Of a stretch of DNA of 64,000 bases, positions 58,568 to 64,000 are shown piece by piece. The stretch comes from CAYUVA01 sp964448115 [NCBI: uncultured bacterium]. GTDB lineage: Bacteria > CAYUVA01. The DNA is taken from contig CAYUVA010000011.1 of assembly GCA_964448115.1 (NCBI GenBank), positions 1 through 64,000 on the forward strand, in the 5' to 3' direction. Under the pieces are notes generated by a model. The model was not told the origin of the DNA. It saw nothing but the letters and a program-made list of their open reading frames with translations, and made no database searches. Position 1 is the first letter of the stretch; each line of letters opens with the position of its first letter. Made by a program: the position numbers and the translations under genes.

Positions 58568-59983
58568 TTAATGGAGATACTTAGCCAAAAACTCCTCGAC
58601 CTCCGGTAATCCACCCTGAAGGATGATATACCCATTAGGTGGCTCTTTATCTGTTATCTCTCCGGCAATAGGATTAAGCATCAGGTTTTTAACCTCTTCA
58701 AGCTCGTGTGTCTGTCCCAATGCCCAGCCTAACTTTACATAAGCAACCTCGGGGAGCATGTTCTGGGCAGGAATTACACCGAGCGCCTGGATATCCCGCC
58801 CAGTCTCGTAAACATTCATGTGCACAAACCCCCAAAGAGTCTGTACGGTCATGTACATGGCAACTTTTTTTTCGTGTGCATATCTCAAGGCTGGGTATAG
58901 AGGCTTATTGACATGTCCCAACCCAGTGCCGGCTATGACTATTCCCTTGTAGCCGAGATCCACCAGGGCAGTGATGATATCAGGATGCATATTTGGATAA
59001 TAATATTGGATGGTTACCCTTTCCTCAAAGGTGGGTATGAGTTTAGGTTTCCTATTTTTATCCCGTTTTCTGTAGTCATGCTTGAGGTGGGTGAAACTCT
59101 CCAGGTTGACCATTGCTAAAGGAATATCGCTAATCGTGCGAAAAGTACTGCGATAGCTTGAGTGCATCTTGCGCACCCTTGTCCCGCGATGAAGTAGAGA
59201 GTAGGTATCACTAGTTGGACCGAACATGCAGACCATAACCTCTGCGATATCTCCATAACCTGCTGTCCAACAGGCGTGCAGGAGGTTATAAGCAGCATCA
59301 GATGAGGGGCGATCGCTGCTTCGTTGGCTGCCGACTAAAACGACCGGTACCGGCAGGTCTTGAACCATGAAGCTCAAGGCAGCCGCTGTATGATGTAGGG
59401 TATCGGTGCCATGTCCAATGACAATACCGTCAACACCCTTCTCGATCTCTTCTACTATTGATTTTGCCAAGGTGATGTATGCAGATGGGGTCATATTTTC
59501 ACTGAATATCCCAAATAACTTCTTGGTCTCAATATTGCAGATATCGGCTAGCTCCGGCACCGCACCGTATAATTCGCCGGGGGAAAATGCAGGTATCACC
59601 GCTCCGGTACGATAATCGAGCCGACTGGCTATTGTGCCACCAGTCCCTAGTAAAGTGATCTTAGGCTTATGTGTATCGTATGGAAACTGCTTTTCCGGTA
59701 TGCGATAGTTCGCCTTTCGATAGTCCAATACTTTTACATCGATGATAGACTCAGCCAAAACGCCTGTGTTATAACCCGATTCCAGCTTCATAACTATGTG
59801 CATGTCATCATCGTTCTCGCTTCTTGGCAATATTACTCCGCTGAAACAGCCTTTATTGGTAACAAACTCGACCACCATCCAGACAACTACACCGAGCTTT
59901 TCCATTATCTGCCTGGTCTTGCCTCTGTAGCCTTTATAATTTTCGCCCTCGTCGTTGGCAACCTCAAAGCCATGTAGTCTCAT
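58568..59983 (-). CDS. gatD: Archaeal-type GatD (glutamyl-tRNA amidotransferase subunit D-like)
   Basis: 471 residues from ATG at 59983, preceded by AAAGGTG; the longer frame adds 18 residues. An N-terminal beta domain (about 22-88, VEFVTNKGCFSGVILPR then VMKLESGYNTGVLAESI) is the GatD-specific part absent from ordinary asparaginases. The asparaginase-like part has LLGTGGTIASRLDYRTGAV (catalytic Thr), IGHGTDTLHHTAAAL (Thr/Asp), LVGSQRSSDRPSSDAAYNLL and KGIVIAGTGLGHVNK, then NMLPEVAYVKLGWALGQTHELEEV. These match archaeal GatD, which with GatE amidates Glu-tRNA(Gln). GatE is not in the window. Bacteria normally use GatCAB, so this is either a laterally acquired gene or a bacterial branch with an asparaginase-like role. 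Its own promoter is predicted upstream. Confidence 0.85.
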   Translation of the reverse strand: MRLHGFEVANDEGENYKGYRGKTRQIMEKLGVVVWMVVEFVTNKGCFSGVILPRSENDDDMHIVMKLESGYNTGVLAESIIDVKVLDYRKANYRIPEKQFPYDTHKPKITLLGTGGTIASRLDYRTGAVIPAFSPGELYGAVPELADICNIETKKLFGIFSENMTPSAYITLAKSIVEEIEKGVDGIVIGHGTDTLHHTAAALSFMVQDLPVPVVLVGSQRSSDRPSSDAAYNLLHACWTAGYGDIAEVMVCMFGPTSDTYSLLHRGTRVRKMHSSYRSTFRTISDIPLAMVNLESFTHLKHDYRKRDKNRKPKLIPTFEERVTIQYYYPNMHPDIITALVDLGYKGIVIAGTGLGHVNKPLYPALRYAHEKKVAMYMTVQTLWGFVHMNVYETGRDIQALGVIPAQNMLPEVAYVKLGWALGQTHELEEVKNLMLNPIAGEITDKEPPNGYIILQGGLPEVEEFLAKYLH

Positions 59984-60022
59984 GCTTACACCTTTCTTAA
60001 AAACAGATATACCTAAAAAGGC

Positions 60023-60051
60023 ATATAATCTTATCATATTCTTGCCTGCAA
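60023..60051 (-). promoter_or_regulatory. Probable gatD promoter
   Basis: On the minus strand TTGCAG (60051-60046), a 17-bp spacer and TTATAT (60028-60023), about 40 bp before the gatD start. Both hexamers have four or more consensus positions. It is the best minus-strand pair in the divergent gap. Confidence 0.4.
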
Positions 60052-60089
60052 TCGAAGCTGGTAAGAGCCTATATTAAGGACAGCAACCT

Positions 60090-60118
60090 TTGACAAACCT
60101 TTGCTGATGTTGAATAAA
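60090..60118 (+). promoter_or_regulatory. Probable promoter of the B12-binding radical SAM gene
   Basis: TTGACA (60090-60095), 17-bp spacer, AATAAA (60113-60118), 22 bp before the ATG. The -35 is perfect, the -10 four of six. Confidence 0.4.
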
Positions 60119-60140
60119 TAACCTGGCGGCGAGGTTTGTC

Positions 60141-61565
60141 ATGCTATTGATCGATCCCATACCACCTCATACATCGATGGGACCTCATCTCGGAATGGGG
60201 ATAATATCAGCCTGCGCGAAAAAGGCTGGAATAGAGAAAGTCGAGTTTATCGATGGCGGATTGGAACATTCGATCAAGGGATTGAACGATCATGCATTAG
60301 AAAGAGCTGGACACCATGACATCATCGGACTCACCTGCAATGTACAAAGCATGCCTAATGCACATCGTCTAGGCAAGCAACTTAAACAGAGATATCCGGA
60401 CAAGCTAGTAATCATGGGCGGTCCCTATGCGTCGGTAACCTACGATAGCATCCTTCCCGAGGCGGCTGACATCGTTGTGATCGGCGAAGGGGAGATCACA
60501 ATCCAAGAGATCCTTTCAGGAAAACCGCTTGATCAGATCCCTGGCATCGCTTATTACGATGATGGAATTCAATTAACCAAGCCGCGAGAGCTGCTTGAGG
60601 ATCTCGATTCCCTACCTTTGCCTGACATGGATATCTACCAGGTGGACAAGTATCGGGTATTGCAGACCGGTCGGCGCTTCATGGTTACTATGACCTCAAG
60701 GGGGTGCATTTATAACTGCGCCAATTGCTATCGAGGTCCTTATCCGCGCAAGATGCGCACCCGCTCAATAGACAGCATCATGAATGAGATCGATATGCTT
60801 TACAACGATCATGGGATCAGGGAGATCCACCTTTACGACGACCTTTTGACTTATCGGTTTGATAGGCTTTATGAGCTTTCCGAGCGCTTGGGGGAACGAC
60901 AATATGATCTTAAGTTTGCTGTTTTGAATGGCCTGAAGGCTGATCTTGAGTATGATGAGTTCTTTCGGCGATTTTCCGAGGTCGGTCTTTATTATATTAC
61001 CGTTGCAGTGGAGTCAGGCGATCAAAACATTCTGAATCGGCTCTCCAAGAAAACCGATATAAGCAAGGCATATAGGACCTGTGAAACTGCGCGTAAATAT
61101 GGCATCCAGGTGCTTTGTTTCTATATGTGGGGAACTCCCTGGGATACTCCTGAGAGCCTTAAGAAGACCATCGAATTCGCGGTTAGCCTCCCTTGCGATT
61201 ACGCCCAATTTTATATGGCTGTCCCTTTTAAGGGCACCGGGATGCGAATGATAGTGGAGAAGAAGGGAAAAATGCTTCAGGATCCTGATATACTTGGGTC
61301 GGTTTATAATTATGGCAAGCCTTTCTTTGAGATGCCACAGCTACCTGCCGAGGTTACCGAGCGCCTCTACAAGGTTGCCTACCAGCGCTTTTACATGCGT
61401 CCCCGCATCATTATCAATTTTCTTAAAAGGGTACTTAAAAGCCCTATTCGTAGGGATTACTTCGCAGAGTTTGCTCGTCATTACTGGAACATACTCAAGT
61501 GGTACCCGATCTTTCTCGGATTTCGACATCTAAAAAGATTCCTGAAGAGGTTTATGCAAAGATAA
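60141..61565 (+). CDS. B12-binding domain radical SAM protein
   Basis: 474 residues. The N-terminal cobalamin-binding fold (about 1-130): MLLIDPIPPHTSMGPHLGMG then VEFIDGG; VIMGGPYASVTYDSILPEAADIVVIGEGE is the typical end of that domain. The radical SAM cluster is MTSRGCIYNCANCYRGPYPR (about 184-203, CxxxCxxC); IREIHLYDDLLTYRFDRL and KKTDISKAYRTCETARKYG are later strands. The DxHxxG motif of tightly bound B12 is missing, as in many of these enzymes. The ribosome-binding site is GGCGAGG. The substrate is unknown; class B enzymes of this type methylate or rearrange lipids, tetrapyrroles or peptides. The C-terminus is strongly basic (FRHLKRFLKRFMQR). No operon partner. Confidence 0.88.
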   Translation: MLLIDPIPPHTSMGPHLGMGIISACAKKAGIEKVEFIDGGLEHSIKGLNDHALERAGHHDIIGLTCNVQSMPNAHRLGKQLKQRYPDKLVIMGGPYASVTYDSILPEAADIVVIGEGEITIQEILSGKPLDQIPGIAYYDDGIQLTKPRELLEDLDSLPLPDMDIYQVDKYRVLQTGRRFMVTMTSRGCIYNCANCYRGPYPRKMRTRSIDSIMNEIDMLYNDHGIREIHLYDDLLTYRFDRLYELSERLGERQYDLKFAVLNGLKADLEYDEFFRRFSEVGLYYITVAVESGDQNILNRLSKKTDISKAYRTCETARKYGIQVLCFYMWGTPWDTPESLKKTIEFAVSLPCDYAQFYMAVPFKGTGMRMIVEKKGKMLQDPDILGSVYNYGKPFFEMPQLPAEVTERLYKVAYQRFYMRPRIIINFLKRVLKSPIRRDYFAEFARHYWNILKWYPIFLGFRHLKRFLKRFMQR

Positions 61566-61654
61566 CCCAATCGGAGTTTATCTTGCTTGGACCGATTAGA
61601 TAAATTGCATCACTACATTCCAGGACTTTTTACGATCATTTTTTATAAAGACTC

Positions 61655-61683
61655 TTGACAAGAACTCACTCAAGTATTATATT
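61655..61683 (+). promoter_or_regulatory. dnaK promoter
   Basis: TTGACA (61655-61660), 17-bp spacer, TATATT (61678-61683), 32 bp before the ATG. Vegetative sigma70 type. No CIRCE inverted repeat (TTAGCACTC-type) and no sigma32-type hexamers were seen, so heat control is not apparent. Confidence 0.65.
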
Positions 61684-61715
61684 ATAGTCGAACTAAGAAA
61701 CGAGGAGGACTGAAA

Positions 61716-63653
61716 ATGGGAAAGATAATTGGAATCGACCTAGGAACAACGAACTCCGTGGTTGCTGTCATGGAAGGCGGCGACCCGGCGGTCATAGTTA
61801 ATCAAGAGGGCAACCGCATCACCCCATCAGTGGTCGCCTTTACCAAGAAAGGAGATCGCCTGGTCGGACAGGTCGCCAAAAGGCAGGCGGTTACCAATCC
61901 AGAGAATACTGTATTCTCCATCAAACGATTTATGGGGCGTAAATACCATGAGGTTGCCGAGGAGATCAAACAGGTGCCCTACAAGGTTATCAAAGCCTCA
62001 AATGGAGACGCCAGAGTAAAAATCCTAGATAAGGAGTACTCTCCACCGGAGATCTCTGCGTTTATTTTAATGAAACTCAAGGAGGCTGCTGAGAAATATC
62101 TTGGCGAGAAGGTAACCGATGCTGTAATCACGGTGCCGGCTTACTTCAACGATAGCCAACGACAGGCGACTAAGGATGCTGGAAAGATCGCTGGACTGAA
62201 TGTTAGGCGATTGGTCAACGAGCCTACCGCTGCATCGCTTGCCTACGGCTTGGACAAGAAGAAGGACGAGACTATTGCTGTTTTTGACTTCGGAGGCGGC
62301 ACCTTTGATATCTCGATACTGGAGGTCTCCGAGGGGGTGGTCGAGGTTAAGGCAACCAACGGCGATACGCACTTAGGCGGTGACAACATCGACCAGGCGA
62401 TTATAGAATGGCTGGTTGAAGAATTTAAAAAGGACCAGGGGATCGACCTGGGCAAGGATCAGATGGCTCTACAGCGACTCAAGGAGGCTGCGGAGAAAGC
62501 CAAGATCGAGCTTTCTGAGGTTACATCCACTGATATAAACCTACCCTTTATAACCGCTGATGCATCCGGACCAAAGCATCTCAACATTACTCTATCACGC
62601 GCCAAGCTGGAACAGCTCGCTGAGAAAATACTGGGCAAGCTGATGCCACCAGTGCATCAAGCCCTCGAGGATGCCGGTTTGAAACCCTCTGATGTAAACG
62701 AGGTGGTTCTGGTAGGTGGCTCCACGAGGATGCCCAAGGTGATCGAAATGGTGAAGGAGCTATTCGGAAGGGAGCCGCATCAGGGGGTTAATCCGGATGA
62801 GGTTGTCGCCCTTGGCGCTGCCATACAGGGAGCAGTGCTTAGCGGTGATATCAAGGATATGGTGCTGCTCGATGTAACTCCGCTATCGCTGGGCATCGAG
62901 ACGCTTGGCGGTGTCATGACCAGGCTGATCCCAAGAAACACTACCATCCCTACCCGCAAGAGCGAGATCTTCACCACCGCAGCCGACAATCAGACCAGCG
63001 TTGAGATCCATGTCCTCCAGGGCGAGCGAGAAATGGCTGCCAATAACCGCACTTTGGGCAAGTTCCATCTTGTCGGCATACCGCCTGCCCCTCGCGGAGT
63101 CCCCCAGATCGAGGTTACCTTCGATATCGATGCCAACGGTATCGTTAATGTATCGGCTAAGGACCTGGCGACCAATAAACAACAACAGATCACCATCACC
63201 TCTTCAAGCGGGCTTTCCAAGGAGGAAATCGATAAGCTGGTGAAGGATGCAGAGGCTCATGCTGAGGAAGATAAGAAGAAACGCGAGTTAGTGGATCTAA
63301 AGAACCAGGCAGATGCTGTGATCTATTCTACTGAAAAGCTGATCAACGAGAACCGAGAAAAGGTTTCTGTTGGCGATCTGAGCAAGCTGGAAGATGCCCT
63401 CGAAGAGCTTAAGAAAGCCAAGGATGGCGATGATGCACAGCAGATAAAGAACGCGCTGGAAAATGTGCAAAACGCCACTCACGCAATATCACAGGTGCTA
63501 TATCAACAAGCCAGTAAGGAAGCTCAAGCTGCACAGGGACAGCAAGCCGGTGAAGAAAGCCAGCAAAGCGATCAACAAGCTGGCGGCAGCCAAAAAAGTG
63601 GCAGCAAGGGGGATGATGATGTGGTTGATGCCGAGTATGAGGATGTAAACTGA
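61716..63653 (+). CDS. dnaK: Chaperone protein DnaK (Hsp70)
   Basis: 645 residues, normal. ATPase domain: [20 protein letters not shown] (2-21), [35 protein letters not shown] and [16 protein letters not shown]; the interdomain linker is [13 protein letters not shown]; the substrate-binding domain has [22 protein letters not shown]; the helical lid ends in a Gln/Gly/Ser-rich tail and [12 protein letters not shown], close to the EEVKD-like terminus of Gram-negative DnaK. RBS GAGGAGGA. grpE and dnaJ are not adjacent; the next gene is hsp20, after a hairpin. Confidence 0.98.
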   Translation: MGKIIGIDLGTTNSVVAVMEGGDPAVIVNQEGNRITPSVVAFTKKGDRLVGQVAKRQAVTNPENTVFSIKRFMGRKYHEVAEEIKQVPYKVIKASNGDARVKILDKEYSPPEISAFILMKLKEAAEKYLGEKVTDAVITVPAYFNDSQRQATKDAGKIAGLNVRRLVNEPTAASLAYGLDKKKDETIAVFDFGGGTFDISILEVSEGVVEVKATNGDTHLGGDNIDQAIIEWLVEEFKKDQGIDLGKDQMALQRLKEAAEKAKIELSEVTSTDINLPFITADASGPKHLNITLSRAKLEQLAEKILGKLMPPVHQALEDAGLKPSDVNEVVLVGGSTRMPKVIEMVKELFGREPHQGVNPDEVVALGAAIQGAVLSGDIKDMVLLDVTPLSLGIETLGGVMTRLIPRNTTIPTRKSEIFTTAADNQTSVEIHVLQGEREMAANNRTLGKFHLVGIPPAPRGVPQIEVTFDIDANGIVNVSAKDLATNKQQQITITSSSGLSKEEIDKLVKDAEAHAEEDKKKRELVDLKNQADAVIYSTEKLINENREKVSVGDLSKLEDALEELKKAKDGDDAQQIKNALENVQNATHAISQVLYQQASKEAQAAQGQQAGEESQQSDQQAGGSQKSGSKGDDDVVDAEYEDVN

Positions 63654-63678
63654 GCAGCATCTTGGTAGAATCACTAAG

Positions 63679-63697
63679 TACTGATAGTACATCAGTA
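63679..63697 (+). other. Hairpin between dnaK and the small heat-shock gene
   Basis: TACTGAT (63679-63685) pairs with ATCAGTA (63691-63697) around the loop AGTAC. A short A-rich segment follows but no T tract. It may adjust the level of the downstream gene by RNA processing or stability. Confidence 0.4.
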
Positions 63698-63725
63698 TAA
63701 AACAGACAACAATCGAGGATAAAAG

Positions 63726-64000
63726 ATGCCAAAGAGACGCGATGTGGAATCGGCAGAAGAGATTTGGGCGCTCATCGATCGAGTGCGTGACTGGTTCGAC
63801 CTGTTCAGCAGGCGGATCCCAGCCTCCATCTCTTCCATTAGGAACTATAGCGAGGGCGGCTCCACCTGGGCGCCCCCTATCGATGTGCTGGATACTGGAA
63901 AGGATATAGTTATTCTTGCAGAGGTACCCGGCATTGCCAGGGAAGATATTGATATAAGCCTGTTGGGTGATACAGTTCTCGTTAAAGGCACCAAGAAGAT
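63726..64000 (+). CDS. Hsp20/alpha-crystallin small heat-shock protein (3' end cut)
   Basis: The ATG follows GAGGATAAAAG. 91 codons are visible before the window ends. The N-terminal arm contains two Trp (EEIWALIDRVRDWFDLFSRR), then the start of the alpha-crystallin domain: APPIDVLDTGKDIVILAEVP, followed by GIAREDIDISLLGDTVLVKG. The family is usually 140-160 residues, so the C-terminal IxI end is missing here. It is 72 bp after dnaK, likely in the same transcript, and would hold unfolded proteins for DnaK. Confidence 0.92.
   Translation, partial: MPKRRDVESAEEIWALIDRVRDWFDLFSRRIPASISSIRNYSEGGSTWAPPIDVLDTGKDIVILAEVPGIAREDIDISLLGDTVLVKGTKK

Noticed and set aside
61566-61715. CIRCE element before dnaK
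   Set aside because: No TTAGCACTC-N9-GAGTGCTAA-like inverted repeat; only a sigma70-type promoter is visible.

Overview
The window is a 64 kb piece of a bacterial chromosome. Bacterial hallmarks are dnaN-recF-gyrB, a bacterial leuS, hslVU, the panBCD pathway, dnaK followed by a small heat-shock gene, and a bacterial tRNA-Gly. The 830-residue GyrB carries the long insertion in its C-terminal half that is typical of Gram-negative-type GyrB. Together with lipoproteins, a periplasmic CpxP/Spy-like protein and exported repeat proteins, this suggests a diderm. Threonine-proline-rich linkers (TPT-type) in several exported proteins, three GT39-like membrane proteins, a DUF1847 gene and an archaeal-type GatD point to a poorly characterised, probably uncultured lineage. 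I cannot name the phylum from sequence alone.

Layout. Positions 1-11.1 kb hold only minus-strand genes: hutI (cut by the window edge), an exported beta-helix/FN3 protein, a 44-residue ORF, leuS, a Mur ligase and an M1-peptidase-like protein without its zinc site. Positions 11.1-12.15 kb are about 1 kb of AT-rich DNA without genes, carrying a parS-like palindrome and direct repeats. After cysK (minus) and tRNA-Gly comes a long plus-strand run: dnaN, recF, gyrB, an FMN oxidoreductase, an aldehyde dehydrogenase, an FHA-GAF-cyclase with a J-domain partner, MoxR, lipoproteins, a GT39-like membrane protein, an M28 peptidase, an exported phospholipase-D-like protein and an acyl-CoA dehydrogenase (to 32.9 kb). 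The strand switch, the gene-poor AT-rich gap and dnaN-recF-gyrB together make 11-13.5 kb a candidate replication-origin region.

From 32.9 to 41.8 kb genes are on the minus strand: a GT39-like protein, hslU, hslV, a CpxP-like protein, DUF1847 and the vitamin cluster folK-dNK-panB-panC-panD. From 41.9 kb onward the content is more accessory: a radical SAM enzyme, a 1688-residue exported mosaic that is about 44% Thr/Pro linker, a WbqC-like protein, a histidine-kinase fragment, a DUF6599-like lipoprotein, a DUF362-amrS pair, a GT4 glycosyltransferase, a 1427-residue NHL-GT39-PA14-NHL fusion, GatD, a B12-binding radical SAM protein, dnaK and a truncated hsp20.

The most distinctive pattern is a family of large exported proteins scattered over the window (968, 772 and 1688 residues). 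All end in the same roughly 100-residue beta-rich module closing with W/F-P-x-L, present five times in total and joined in two of the proteins by TPT linkers and a shared FN3-like domain. It looks like a lineage-specific cell-surface or secretion module. Second in interest are the 1427-residue membrane glycosyltransferase flanked by two NHL propellers, and the archaeal-type GatD in a bacterium.
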